DNA of 14,225 nucleotides from JANXYY01 sp035530875 (lineage in GTDB: Bacteria > Actinomycetota > Actinomycetes > Nanopelagicales > Nanopelagicaceae): positions 1 to 14,225 of the forward strand of contig DATKUB010000041.1 in assembly GCA_035530875.1 (NCBI GenBank), given 5' to 3'. Shown piece by piece: positions 1 through 7,874 of the stretch (within the stretch, counting starts at the first letter, position 1; every line of letters starts with the position of its first letter). A model generated the notes under the pieces. It saw nothing but the letters and a program-made list of their open reading frames with translations, searched no databases and was not told the DNA's origin. The position numbers were made by a program, and so were the translations under genes.

Positions 1-584
1 AGCGAATCGGTCGCCCCTTTTGGCGTCGTTGAGACCACCAGAGACGAAGTCAGGCCATCGATAACTTCGGCCCAAGGAGCGAAATCCAATTTTGCAGAAC
101 TCAATCCCAACGCCAGATTCAACTCGCTCTCACGCTTGGGATTTCGAAGATAGACAGTGATTCGTTCAGCGAAAGATCCGACTGCCGCTACCGCAGCTCG
201 GGCCGTCGCTCCACCACCCAGAATCGCCACCGACTTGCTACTGGTGGCGCGAGCATTCACTAAAGCCGAAAGAAAGCCAGACACATCGGTGTTGTGAGCG
301 CGGGTAAGGTGATCCTTCCAAGTTATGGTGTTAGCGCCACCGACCTGCTTTGCCAGGGCATCGACCTCGTCACAAACAGTAATCGCTTCCGCTTTTAACG
401 GCATCGTTACCGATAGGCCCCGCCAATCAGATTTGCATGAGTTCAAAAATTCGCGCAGTCCGCCCGAGTCAACCTCGATCGCTTCGTACTCCCAGTCGAG
501 GGAGAGCAACCGGTATGCGGCCAAATGAATAGTTGGCGAAAGTGAGTGCGCAATGGGAGAGCCAAGCACCGCTAGACGAGTCAT
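1..584 (-). CDS. aroE: Shikimate dehydrogenase, 3' end missing (left edge)
   Basis: AroE reduces 3-dehydroshikimate to shikimate with NADPH in the cytoplasmic shikimate pathway to aromatic amino acids. I translated 194 codons, open to the window edge. The N-terminal substrate-binding motif SPIAHSLSPTIH is at residues 9-20. The catalytic-lysine motif SVTMPLK is at 58-64 with Lys64, followed by GGANT at 82-86 and NTD with Asp100. The dinucleotide-binding loop GGGATARAA is at 123-131, and a later LRNPKR segment fits the NADP-phosphate-binding region. Many family members have Asn-Val-Thr where this one has Ser-Val-Thr; from memory the Ser form also occurs in actinobacteria. The start is ATG at 584-582, overlapping the mltG stop (ATGA), so translation is probably coupled. 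About one third of a normal ~270-residue protein lies outside the window. Identity is very likely; a quinate/shikimate dehydrogenase paralogue is the only real alternative. Confidence 0.93.
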   Translation of the reverse strand, partial: MTRLAVLGSPIAHSLSPTIHLAAYRLLSLDWEYEAIEVDSGGLREFLNSCKSDWRGLSVTMPLKAEAITVCDEVDALAKQVGGANTITWKDHLTRAHNTDVSGFLSALVNARATSSKSVAILGGGATARAAVAAVGSFAERITVYLRNPKRESELNLALGLSSAKLDFAPWAEVIDGLTSSLVVSTTPKGATDS

Positions 585-1630
585 GGGCTACTCGAATTAA
601 AGGCGCCAGCTGCATAGTTGCGTTCGTATTCAGCTTTCCACTTGAAAAACTGGGACTCGGAATCGGTGAAGCGAGTATCTCCAGGGCGCACGGTTATGAA
701 ATAGATCCAGGGCCCCGGCGCCGGATTCATGGCCGCCATTAGTGCTGATCGACCTGGATTTCCAATTGGTCCTGGCGGCAGCCCGGCATGTAAGTAAGTG
801 TTGTATTTCGAGGCCACTTGGAGATCAACGTTGGTGACCTTAATCCTTCCGGCTACCTTGAGGGCATACAGAACTGTTGTATCGAGCTGAAGTTTCATTC
901 CATCTGCCAGCCGGTTCAAAACTACTCGCGCAATCTTCGAGAAATCGCTCGGGTCGCCTTCGCCCTGCGCGAGAGAAGCAATCGTTACGACTTGAGCCGG
1001 CGTTATGTTCAATGCCGCCGCACCAGATGTTAGGTCCAACGAGTTGGCTTCACTTTGAAATCTCGCCAGCATAGTCTGAAGAACATTTCCCGCACTCGTG
1101 CCTGGTACAAAAGAGTAGGTAGCCGGGAATAGATACCCTTCAACGTTGGGCGCCTGATACCCGCTAGGCGGCGTCGCGGCCGAGAAGGCAGCATCCAAAT
1201 CTGCCTGCCTCCACCCCGATTTGGCCAGGAGTTTCAAAACGTCGGCTGCTCGCATTCCTTCTGGAATGTTTATGAGTCCAACCATGCGTCCACGATCAAG
1301 AAGTTGATCTAAGGCGATTTTGGCTGGGATATGAGTTGCCATCCGGTGCGCGCCGGGTTGAATCTTGATCGATCGCGGATCGAAAGTAGCTCGATTAAAA
1401 AATGCTTGCCAAGTCATCACAACTTTTTTAGCTTCGAGAATGTGCGCAACGTCTGCTCCCGAAGCGCCCGAGGGGATTGAAACGATGACTTCCGCACCTG
1501 GCTGACCAGCCGAAAAATCAATCACTGGGTGGCTGTAGTGCCGTTTTATCAGCAAGCCTCCACCAGCCGCTACTAGGACAAGGCTAAGGACCACGACCCA
1601 TAGGCCCAGAGATCTTCCTCTCCAATTCAT
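581..1630 (-). CDS. mltG: Endolytic murein transglycosylase MltG (YceG-like)
   Basis: MltG is an inner-membrane lytic transglycosylase that cuts nascent glycan strands and is thought to end peptidoglycan polymerisation. The 349-residue protein has a short basic N-terminus, one membrane segment at about 9-29, and a long extracytoplasmic part. Visible family motifs are EGYLFPATY (164-172), the catalytic-region segment IASLAQGEG (217-225), LNRLADGMKLQLD (238-250) and KYNTYLHAGLPPGPIGNPG (275-293). In the segment that E. coli-type enzymes write as VEKE, this protein has AQGE, so the first Glu is Gln and the second, Glu224, is kept. I take Glu224 as the likely catalytic acid. The region 45-125 precedes the catalytic domain and probably includes the LysM-like part. 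The start ATG overlaps the ruvX stop by 4 bases and the stop overlaps the aroE start by 4, so the gene is tightly embedded in the operon. Confidence 0.95.
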   Translation of the reverse strand: MNWRGRSLGLWVVVLSLVLVAAGGGLLIKRHYSHPVIDFSAGQPGAEVIVSIPSGASGADVAHILEAKKVVMTWQAFFNRATFDPRSIKIQPGAHRMATHIPAKIALDQLLDRGRMVGLINIPEGMRAADVLKLLAKSGWRQADLDAAFSAATPPSGYQAPNVEGYLFPATYSFVPGTSAGNVLQTMLARFQSEANSLDLTSGAAALNITPAQVVTIASLAQGEGDPSDFSKIARVVLNRLADGMKLQLDTTVLYALKVAGRIKVTNVDLQVASKYNTYLHAGLPPGPIGNPGRSALMAAMNPAPGPWIYFITVRPGDTRFTDSESQFFKWKAEYERNYAAGAFNSSSP

Positions 1631-2073
1631 CTCAGGAGCTCTCCGGGAACTTTGCCCGATCCTCGTTCGGCATCGAGGGCCGATTGCAAGATCACAACCG
1701 CCGCGGCCTGATCGATGCTCGATCGCGCTTTTCTCGAATTAACTCGAGAGGCTCGCATAGCGTGGGTGGCGACAACGGTCGACAACCGCTCATCCACCAA
1801 TCGAACTGGAATCGGAGTCTGTTCATGCAATTTGTGGGCGAACTCTCGCGCTTTTGATGCAGCGTCGCCTTCATGGCCGGATAGCGAAGTTGGCAGGCCA
1901 ACAATGATCTCGATGGCTGAAATTTCCTCAGCGATCCGGCAGATTTCTTCGATTGGCTTTTTTCCAGCTGTAATCGTAACGAGGGGGGTCGCAAGCAGTG
2001 CTTCGGGATCGCATTGAGCCAGCCCGATTCGCACCGTCCCAACATCGACGCCTAACCTCCGGCCGCTTCGCAT
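1627..2073 (-). CDS. ruvX: RuvX/YqgF RNase H-like nuclease (pre-16S rRNA processing)
   Basis: This family has an RNase H-like fold. It was first called a putative Holliday-junction resolvase and is now linked to maturation of the 16S rRNA 5' end. The 148-residue length is normal. The first acidic strand is LGVDVGTVRIGLA (7-19, Asp10). GLPTSLSG follows at 59-66, DERLST at 94-99 and DQAAAVVILQ at 121-130. Together these supply the acidic residues expected for metal binding. The start is ATG 2073-2071, only two bases after the alaS stop, with no strong Shine-Dalgarno of its own, which suggests translational coupling to alaS. The 3' end overlaps mltG by 4 bases. The neighbourhood alaS-ruvX-mltG-aroE is a common actinobacterial order and supports the call. 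Confidence 0.95.
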   Translation of the reverse strand: MRSGRRLGVDVGTVRIGLAQCDPEALLATPLVTITAGKKPIEEICRIAEEISAIEIIVGLPTSLSGHEGDAASKAREFAHKLHEQTPIPVRLVDERLSTVVATHAMRASRVNSRKARSSIDQAAAVVILQSALDAERGSGKVPGELLR

Positions 2074-2075
2074 GG

Positions 2076-4760
2076 TTAGGCGAAGTGGTCGAGACTCTTA
2101 GCCAGCGCCTCAAACGCGGGATCAATTTGCCCCGGGTCCGTTCCACCACCTTGCGCGACATCGTCTTTGCCTCCGCCTCCGCCACCAAGAACGCCGGCCA
2201 CAATTCGTACCAGAGCACCGGCCTTGGCTCCTCTTAAGCGAGCTTTATCATTTGTTGCGATTATGACCAGTGGTTTCGAATCATTTATCGCGGCAATTGC
2301 AACGACGCAGGGGCGATCCATAAGTCGGTTAACTACGTCAAGCACCAATTTTCTTACATCATCGGCATTCGTCTCGGGTGGAACTACGGTGGTGACGAAG
2401 GCAAATCCATTTACATCATGCGCAGTTGTAGCCAAGGTTGGTGCAGCAGACAGAATTTCTTTCGCTCTGAAGCTAGCCAATTCCCGCTCGACTTCGCGTA
2501 ATTTCGTAACAAGATTGGCCACTCGATCTGGCAACTCTTCTGGGCGAGCTCCCTTAATGATCTCGCTTAATGAGTTCAGTAAAGTGTGTTCCCGCGCTAA
2601 GTACTGATAGGCATCGACGCCGACAAGAGCTTCTACTCGGCGCACGCCGGCACCAATTGAGGACTCCCCTAAGAGCTTCACCACACCCAGTTGGCCTGAG
2701 CGAGCCGCATGGGTACCGCCACAGAGTTCGCGTGACCAGTCACCAACGCTAACCACTCTGACGCGATCGCCGTATTTCTCGCCGAAAAGAGCCATAGCGC
2801 CAATCGATTTAGCCTGCTCCTGGCTCATGATCTCGGAGGTGACGCCAAGGTCGTCCGCCAAAATCTCATTGACTCGGGCTTCAACATCGGCAAGAACTAG
2901 CGGCGAGACAGCAGCAGTCGCGGCAAAATCAAACCTGAATCGACCAGGCGCATTTTCCGATCCTGCCTGAGTCGCTGTTTCGCCTAACGCTTCTCGAAAT
3001 GCCTTATGCACCAGGTGAGTCGCTGTATGGGCTCTCGAAATTGCGCGTCGCCGTTCAGTATCGATACGCGCATGCACGCCAGCGCCGAGGAGGACTTGAC
3101 CATCGATCACTCGACCTCGATGAACGATTAACCCAGGTACCGGCACTTGTACGTCATCGATTTCAATAGCGGCTCCATCGGAGGTGACGATTCGGCCGGA
3201 GTCCGATAATTGCCCACCCCCCTCGGCATAGAAAGGGGTGCGCGCCAACACAATCTCAACTTCATCCCCAACTACTGCAGACGATGCGCTCTTTCCCTCG
3301 ACAAGAAGTCCGCCGACTTTCGATTCGGCTTCCAACTGTTCGTATCCAAGAAACTCGCTGAGGCCAACTTGGTCTAGGAAGGTGCGGTAGACCGAGAGAT
3401 CGGCGTGTCCGGTTTTCTTGGCGCGTGAGTCTGCTTTGGCTCGTTCGCGTTGCTCCTTCATCAATCTACGGAAGCCGACTTCATCGATCGATAGTCCTTG
3501 TTCGTTAGCCATTTCAAGAGTTAAGTCAAATGGAAACCCGTATGTGTCGTGGAGTTTGAAAACCTCCTCACCTGAGAGTTTCGTCGATCCTGATTTTTTG
3601 ATGCTCGACGCTGCGAGATCGAAAATTTGGGTTCCGGAACGGAGAGTTTGGAGAAAGGATTCCTCCTCCCCTACAGAGACTGCTTCGATCCGCTTCTGAT
3701 CTACAACGAGTTCTGGATACTGCGGACCCATTGCGGCGATAGAGGCGCCAATTAGTTCACGCATCGTTGGATCATGCGCGCCAAGAAGGCGCATATTCCT
3801 GGTGGTGCGTCGCATCATTCTGCGAAGGACATATCCTCTGCCTTCATTGCCTGGGGTAACCCCATCTCCAATGAGCATGGCCGCGGTACGAGAATGGTCT
3901 GCGATCACGCGTAGCATCACATCCGACGCGTGGTCTCTCCCGTAAGTAACGCCGGTCAATTCGCTGGCTCGATTAAGGATCAGCGCAGTTGTGTCGATCT
4001 CATATATATTTTCGACCCCCTGCAAGATCGCGGCGGTGCGTTCCAACCCGAGTCCAGTGTCGATGTTCTTTGCAGGCAGGTCACCAAGAATTGGGTAAGA
4101 GTCTTTGCTTGTTCCTGGACCACGTTCAGACTGCATAAAGACCAGGTTCCAGATTTCGATGTAGCGTTCTTCGTCCGCTATCGGTCCACCTTCGCGCCCA
4201 TACGCTGGACCACGGTCGTAGTAGATCTCTGAACAGGGCCCACACGGCCCCGGCACTCCCATGGACCAGTAGTTATCGGCCATGCCTCGCCGTTGAATTC
4301 GCTCTCTGGGCAATCCAATCTGGTTGTGCCAGATCTCTTCTGCTTCAAGATCATCGTGGTAAACGGTTACCCAGAGCCGCTCCTCCGGAAGACCGTACCC
4401 ACCCTCTGAAATTGGCTTGGTCAATAACTCCCACGCGAGTGCAATTGCACCTTCCTTGAAATAATCGCCGAAAGAAAAGTTCCCACACATTTGGAAAAAT
4501 GAAGCATGCCTCGTGGTCCTGCCAACTTCGTCTATGTCCAGAGTACGCACACATTTCTGCACGCTGGTAGCCCGTGCGTATGGCGGTGAAACTTCGCCTA
4601 AGAAAAACGGTTTGAACGGCACCATGCCGGCATTCACCAAGAGCAAGTTGGGATCGTCGGCAATCAGGGATGCCGACGGAACAACCGTGTGGTTTAAACC
4701 TAGGTTGTTGCCTGATTCAAAGAAGCGCAGCCAGCGACTACGGATCTCGGCGGATTGCAT
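2076..4760 (-). CDS. alaS: Alanyl-tRNA synthetase
   Basis: AlaRS charges tRNA(Ala) and clears Ser and Gly mischarges. I prefer ATG at 4760 (894 residues) because AAAGGT lies six bases upstream and the product starts MQSAEIR, the usual AlaRS start. A TTG at 4775 would add five residues but would place this Shine-Dalgarno inside the gene. In the 894-residue numbering, class II motif 1 TRHASFFQMCGNFSFGDYF is at about 83-101, and motif 2 with GPCGPCSEI is at about 171-179. The editing-domain zinc ligands are HTATH (His578, His582) and CGGTH (Cys680, His684). The C-terminal domain has the glycine-rich GGGGGGKDD followed by AQGGG, as in other AlaRS. Nothing is missing and the length is normal. It sits between a small membrane-protein gene and ruvX in the same operon. 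Confidence 0.97.
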   Translation of the reverse strand: MQSAEIRSRWLRFFESGNNLGLNHTVVPSASLIADDPNLLLVNAGMVPFKPFFLGEVSPPYARATSVQKCVRTLDIDEVGRTTRHASFFQMCGNFSFGDYFKEGAIALAWELLTKPISEGGYGLPEERLWVTVYHDDLEAEEIWHNQIGLPRERIQRRGMADNYWSMGVPGPCGPCSEIYYDRGPAYGREGGPIADEERYIEIWNLVFMQSERGPGTSKDSYPILGDLPAKNIDTGLGLERTAAILQGVENIYEIDTTALILNRASELTGVTYGRDHASDVMLRVIADHSRTAAMLIGDGVTPGNEGRGYVLRRMMRRTTRNMRLLGAHDPTMRELIGASIAAMGPQYPELVVDQKRIEAVSVGEEESFLQTLRSGTQIFDLAASSIKKSGSTKLSGEEVFKLHDTYGFPFDLTLEMANEQGLSIDEVGFRRLMKEQRERAKADSRAKKTGHADLSVYRTFLDQVGLSEFLGYEQLEAESKVGGLLVEGKSASSAVVGDEVEIVLARTPFYAEGGGQLSDSGRIVTSDGAAIEIDDVQVPVPGLIVHRGRVIDGQVLLGAGVHARIDTERRRAISRAHTATHLVHKAFREALGETATQAGSENAPGRFRFDFAATAAVSPLVLADVEARVNEILADDLGVTSEIMSQEQAKSIGAMALFGEKYGDRVRVVSVGDWSRELCGGTHAARSGQLGVVKLLGESSIGAGVRRVEALVGVDAYQYLAREHTLLNSLSEIIKGARPEELPDRVANLVTKLREVERELASFRAKEILSAAPTLATTAHDVNGFAFVTTVVPPETNADDVRKLVLDVVNRLMDRPCVVAIAAINDSKPLVIIATNDKARLRGAKAGALVRIVAGVLGGGGGGKDDVAQGGGTDPGQIDPAFEALAKSLDHFA

Positions 4761-4766
4761 GGGCGC

Positions 4767-4772
4767 ACCTTT
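4767..4772 (-). promoter_or_regulatory. Shine-Dalgarno that sets the alaS start
   Basis: Read on the minus strand this is AAAGGT, followed by six bases (GCGCCC) and then ATG at 4760. It favours ATG 4760 over TTG 4775. It lies in the 27-base gap after the preceding small gene, so alaS can be re-initiated within the operon mRNA. Confidence 0.7.
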
Positions 4773-4787
4773 CAACAGAAACTAAGT

Positions 4788-5027
4788 TCAGCCTTGATCC
4801 GGGTCAAGGGAGTCGTAAATTTCACGTTCGCGCAATTTTGAGGCCACTCGGACGTCTTCAATAAAATCAAATACTTGCCTCGATGCAGTCGAAAGAACAG
4901 ATGAGACAATGCTTCCCGCCGCCGCCCCAAGTTTTTCAACGCTCACGCTCTCCTTGGCTCGGTCAAGTTTACGAATCACACCAAGGGTCGTCCCAACACC
5001 GGCTAGAAACCAGAAGGTTCTTTTCAT
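4788..5027 (-). CDS. Small actinobacterial membrane-associated protein (DUF6167-like)
   Basis: A 79-residue protein of unknown function. It has one short hydrophobic segment at about residues 4-18 (FWFLAGVGTTLGVI), then a basic stretch RKLDRAK and a mostly amphipathic helical tail ending in acidic residues (YDSLDPDQG). The pattern and the place between a DUF948 gene and alaS match a small protein family often seen in actinobacteria, which I recall as DUF6167. I make that assignment on context and style only. The start ATG overlaps the stop of the DUF948 gene (ATGA), so the two proteins are likely made together and may act together at the membrane. The alaS start is 27 bases downstream. Confidence 0.75.
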   Translation of the reverse strand: MKRTFWFLAGVGTTLGVIRKLDRAKESVSVEKLGAAAGSIVSSVLSTASRQVFDFIEDVRVASKLREREIYDSLDPDQG

Positions 5028-5422
5028 GACTTGTGTCCTTTGGTTGAATTCTCTGCGGTGCCTTTTCTAGAGTGCTTCTTGGCCGAACGCTTCAGGCCGT
5101 AGGCAAGAGAAGCAAACTTTACAATTGGCGTACTCACAGTGCCAGACACCAGATGGCTAAGCGACGAGACCTTCTCCGAGACGTCTTGGACGTTTTTAGT
5201 AATCGCGTCAACTCGCTCAAGTTGGGCATTTGTCATGGTTACGGTGGTGGTGACTTCGCCGATCAACGGAAGCGTTTTCGCTCCGACATCCTTAATGACG
5301 TTGGCGGACTCATCCATGACCTTTCCCAGCTTGATAACTGGGATCGCCAAGGCCAGAACCAGAATCAGAAATGCGCCTGCCGCAACAAGTCCGGCCAGAT
5401 CACTCCAACTAATTGAGTTCAT
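5024..5422 (-). CDS. DUF948 family single-pass membrane protein
   Basis: A 132-residue protein with one strong membrane segment at about 9-32 (LAGLVAAGAFLILVLALAIPVI), then a long amphipathic helical region rich in Val, Thr, Ser and Asn (about 35-95). Its tail is very basic, with KRSAKKHSRK at about 111-120. This is the layout of the DUF948 family, whose molecular role is unknown. In some firmicutes, relatives are annotated as general stress proteins. The start is ATG 5422-5420, inside the last codons of rarA (14-base overlap), and the stop overlaps the next small gene by 4 bases. This packing implies coupled translation of rarA, this gene and the small gene. I cannot tell its partner or topology with certainty from sequence alone. 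Confidence 0.82.
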   Translation of the reverse strand: MNSISWSDLAGLVAAGAFLILVLALAIPVIKLGKVMDESANVIKDVGAKTLPLIGEVTTTVTMTNAQLERVDAITKNVQDVSEKVSSLSHLVSGTVSTPIVKFASLAYGLKRSAKKHSRKGTAENSTKGHKS

Positions 5423-6761
5423 GATCCACTCCTCTCCCTAAGATCACGCGGATTCGCGCCAGAGCATCCGCAATCCGCGCTTCGGCCCCGTGCCGAGTGG
5501 GCTGGTAGTACTCACGGTCGCGCAGATCGTCTGGAGCGTACTGCGCGGCGATGACTCCCCCCGGGTAGTCATGAGGGTACCGGTAAGCCTCCCCGCCAGG
5601 CGATTCTTCCCAACGCACTGCCCCATTGGTATCGCGTAGAGCAGCAGGAATAGGCCCACCCAGTCCTGCGCGCAGATCTCCAATGGCGCCCTCAATAGCT
5701 AAATAGGCGGCGTTAGATTTCGGGGCTGTAGCCAAATAAATGGTCGCGTGGGCCAGAATTATCCGCGCCTCCGGCATGCCGATGATGGCACACGCCTGTG
5801 CCGCGGCCACCGCGATCGCCAAGGCATTCTGATCGGCCAGACCAATATCTTCGCTGGCACTTATCATGAGGCGCCGGGCAATAAATCGTGGGTCTTCCCC
5901 TGCTTCCAACATCCGGGCCAGGTAGTGCAGAGCCGCATCCGGGTCTGAGCCGCGAATACTCTTGATTAAAGCACTGGCGACGTCATAGTGCTGGTCGCCG
6001 TTCCGGTCGTAATTAACGACTATCCGATCGACGGCCAGAGCCAAGATTTGATCGTCAATAAGGGCATCACCTCGAGCCATCGCGGCACCGGCAGCGGCTT
6101 CTAGGTACGTGAGTGACCGTCTACCATCACCGCTAGAAAGTCGCACGAGAGTGTCTAAAGCCGATGGGGTTATGGTCACTAAATTATTTAGTCCTCGCTT
6201 GTCACTCCGAGCCCTTTCAACCAACTGCCTGATCGCCGCACCGTCGAGCGCTTTCAGAGTGAGCATCAGAGACCGAGACAGGAGCGGCGAGATTATCGAG
6301 AAACCTGGGTTTTCGGTGGTCGCCGCCACCAGGGTCACTAACCGATTCTCCACCGCTGGGAGTAGGGCATCTTGTTGAGCTTTGTTGAACCGGTGAACTT
6401 CGTCAACGAAAAGAACCGTTTCGGTACCGCTGGCGCCAAGTTCAAACTTGGCCCGATCGATTGCTTCCCGAACATCCTTGACGCCCGCGGCAACAGCCGA
6501 TAATTCAACAAAACGTCGGCCGCTAGCCAGGGCAACTAGTTGGGCAAGCGTCGTCTTGCCCGATCCCGGGGGTCCAAAAAGAATGACGCTTGCCACCTTG
6601 GCCGGACCGCTTTCGGGCTGCAGTAAACGCCGCAGCGGAGAGCCCTGTCCGAGCAGGTGGTCTTGGCCGACGACTTCATCGAGGCTGACCGGACGCATTC
6701 GCGCCGCTAAGGGCGCGCCGTCACGAACTCGCTGCGCGCCCGAGGCTTCAAACAGATCCAC
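5409..6761 (-). CDS. rarA: Replication-associated recombination protein RarA (MgsA) AAA+ ATPase
   Basis: RarA is a clamp-loader-like AAA+ ATPase that acts at stalled replication forks and on single-stranded DNA ends. The 450-residue product shows the N-terminal MRPVSLDEVVGQDHLLG (22-38), Walker A GPPGSGKTT (63-71), Walker B LFVDEVHRFNK (117-127), sensor 1 AATTENP (146-152) and an arginine-finger type LLSR (160-163). The C-terminal half fits the family's tetramerisation domain, including a SEDIGLADQNAL-type segment. The start is GTG at 6761 giving (M)DLFEASG, a usual RarA start. The only upstream ATG nearby (6772) is out of frame. The gene follows the 321-residue membrane protein gene by 22 bases and overlaps the DUF948 gene by 14 bases. 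In many actinobacteria rpsD lies just downstream; here it does not. Confidence 0.95.
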   Translation of the reverse strand: MDLFEASGAQRVRDGAPLAARMRPVSLDEVVGQDHLLGQGSPLRRLLQPESGPAKVASVILFGPPGSGKTTLAQLVALASGRRFVELSAVAAGVKDVREAIDRAKFELGASGTETVLFVDEVHRFNKAQQDALLPAVENRLVTLVAATTENPGFSIISPLLSRSLMLTLKALDGAAIRQLVERARSDKRGLNNLVTITPSALDTLVRLSSGDGRRSLTYLEAAAGAAMARGDALIDDQILALAVDRIVVNYDRNGDQHYDVASALIKSIRGSDPDAALHYLARMLEAGEDPRFIARRLMISASEDIGLADQNALAIAVAAAQACAIIGMPEARIILAHATIYLATAPKSNAAYLAIEGAIGDLRAGLGGPIPAALRDTNGAVRWEESPGGEAYRYPHDYPGGVIAAQYAPDDLRDREYYQPTRHGAEARIADALARIRVILGRGVDHELN

Positions 6762-6783
6762 CCGCCGACCATATCCTGCTCGG

Positions 6784-7749
6784 CTAAGGACTGGTCCCTT
6801 CGCTAACGATCTTCCAGCCTTCGGTTGGGGTCTTGGCCACTACTACGATGCTGGTTCTTTCGAAAGTTGGCGGCCACGGCGCGTGCTCAGTCGACACTTC
6901 AATGGCTTGCGTCGCGGTCGCTGGCACCACACCGTAGTGGGCGATTTGCTGGCCCTCGGAATAAACACAAATGTGTGGGGTGACAGATTCAGCACGCACA
7001 TCAACCGCTACGGTGTACTGGCTAAGGATCTTATATGGCGCGAGCTTCTCGTACTTGGCCTCGAGGAGATTCATGACTTCAGGCGGGATTTTCGCCTTCG
7101 GTAGCGGCCCAACAGAGTGGCACGCCACGACTTCTGGGTTACTCACGCCTTCTTGAGCCAGTTTGTACTGGGCCACTGCACGGGCGGCCATCACGCTGGC
7201 CGGAGAAGGCGACATCATCGAAGCGCCAGGCTGAACCCAAAAGGTCAAGACCATCAACCCATCAACACTTGTAGCCGTGGCGTAACTGTAGATATCGCCT
7301 TCGGCAGCTGTCGTCGACGACGCATCAAAATTGCCCGCATTCACTCCAATGGACTCTCTTGCTTGGTCCGATCCAGCTAGACAGAACTGAAGAGCGGAAG
7401 TCAAATAATCAGGCGGAGCGTTGACACCTTGTATCCAACTGACGTTCGCCTGCGCCGCAGCAACATCATTCGTGTAATTGAGTGTACGTACCTCTCCAAA
7501 CCTGATCCTTTGTTTTGTCAAGCACTGAGCGGTTTGCTGATTCGAGTTGGAAGCAACTCGCCACAGGTATCCGCCGGAAGTGGGTATTGCACCAACCGGC
7601 ACATTCGCCACATAGGAACTTATTGTCGGGCTCGGACTTGTGCGGGTTAAAGAATCGTTTCGGTTGAATCCAATCAAGTACACGACCAGAATAACCAATA
7701 GACCGCCACCTACCGCCATGGCCGAAAAACGAGTGGTCGCTTTCCTCAT
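6784..7749 (-). CDS. Membrane-anchored protein of unknown function
   Basis: I do not recognise this 321-residue protein. It has a basic N-terminus (MRKATTR), one membrane segment at about 10-28 (AMAVGGGLLVILVVYLIG) without a lipobox Cys, and then a Ser/Thr/Pro-rich stretch (33-45). The rest should lie outside the membrane. That part has exactly four cysteines (76, 123, 210, 261), which could form two disulfides. It alternates beta-type stretches with one charged helical segment (EVMNLLEAKYEKLAPYK, 224-240) and ends in a WKIVSEG strand, a look shared by several small exported alpha+beta domains, but no family can be assigned. The start ATG has a strong GGAGGA five bases upstream (7755-7760). 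It is the first gene of the operon that continues with rarA 22 bases later. Being first and well supplied with a ribosome site, it is likely expressed, perhaps in the cell envelope. Confidence 0.8.
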   Translation of the reverse strand: MRKATTRFSAMAVGGGLLVILVVYLIGFNRNDSLTRTSPSPTISSYVANVPVGAIPTSGGYLWRVASNSNQQTAQCLTKQRIRFGEVRTLNYTNDVAAAQANVSWIQGVNAPPDYLTSALQFCLAGSDQARESIGVNAGNFDASSTTAAEGDIYSYATATSVDGLMVLTFWVQPGASMMSPSPASVMAARAVAQYKLAQEGVSNPEVVACHSVGPLPKAKIPPEVMNLLEAKYEKLAPYKILSQYTVAVDVRAESVTPHICVYSEGQQIAHYGVVPATATQAIEVSTEHAPWPPTFERTSIVVVAKTPTEGWKIVSEGTSP

Positions 7750-7754
7750 CGCAT

Positions 7755-7760
7755 TCCTCC
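7755..7760 (-). promoter_or_regulatory. Strong Shine-Dalgarno of the 321-residue protein gene
   Basis: On the minus strand this reads GGAGGA, five bases before ATG 7749. It is the clearest ribosome binding site in the left operon and fixes the start of its first gene. Confidence 0.75.
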
Positions 7761-7775
7761 ATTGGTGATTCTTGC

Positions 7776-7804
7776 ATCAAATACCTACTGGAAACCTAGG
7801 TCAA
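7776..7804 (-). promoter_or_regulatory. Candidate sigma-70 type promoter of the left operon
   Basis: On the minus strand TTGACC (7804-7799, five of six bases matching the -35 consensus) is followed by 17 bases and TTTGAT (7781-7776, four of six matching -10). Transcription would start near 7769, leaving a leader of about 20 bases that contains the Shine-Dalgarno. An 8-base palindrome ACCTAGGT (7794-7801) overlaps the -35 box and could be a protein site or chance. This is the only well-spaced pair I saw in the region; it is a reading by eye. Confidence 0.4.
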
Positions 7805-7844
7805 TGGGCGTCGAGTGAATCTAATGATGCTGTTTTATCACAAC

Positions 7845-7874
7845 CCCCTTTCAAACACCCCTCAATTCCCCTCA
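7845..7874. repeat. Three helically phased C-rich direct repeats
   Basis: CCCCTCA occurs exactly at 7858-7864 and 7868-7874, ten bases apart. A third, looser copy CCCCTTTCA (7845-7853) has its terminal A eleven bases from that of the next copy. On the other strand the units read TGAGGGG, TGAGGGG and TGAAAGGGG. Spacing of one helical turn is what an oligomeric regulator would need. The array is about 40 bases upstream of the candidate -35 of the left operon and about 110 bases upstream of the GNAT start. Confidence 0.5.

Noticed and set aside
2166..2190. A short CCTCCG/CCGCCA microrepeat
   Set aside because: It codes for the normal glycine-rich stretch of the AlaRS C-terminal domain and is not an independent repeat.
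6448..7104. A 218-codon open frame on the plus strand across the rarA start and the 321-residue gene
   Set aside because: It is antisense to two well-supported genes, has a product rich in Arg, Ser and Pro with no motif, and shows no ribosome site.
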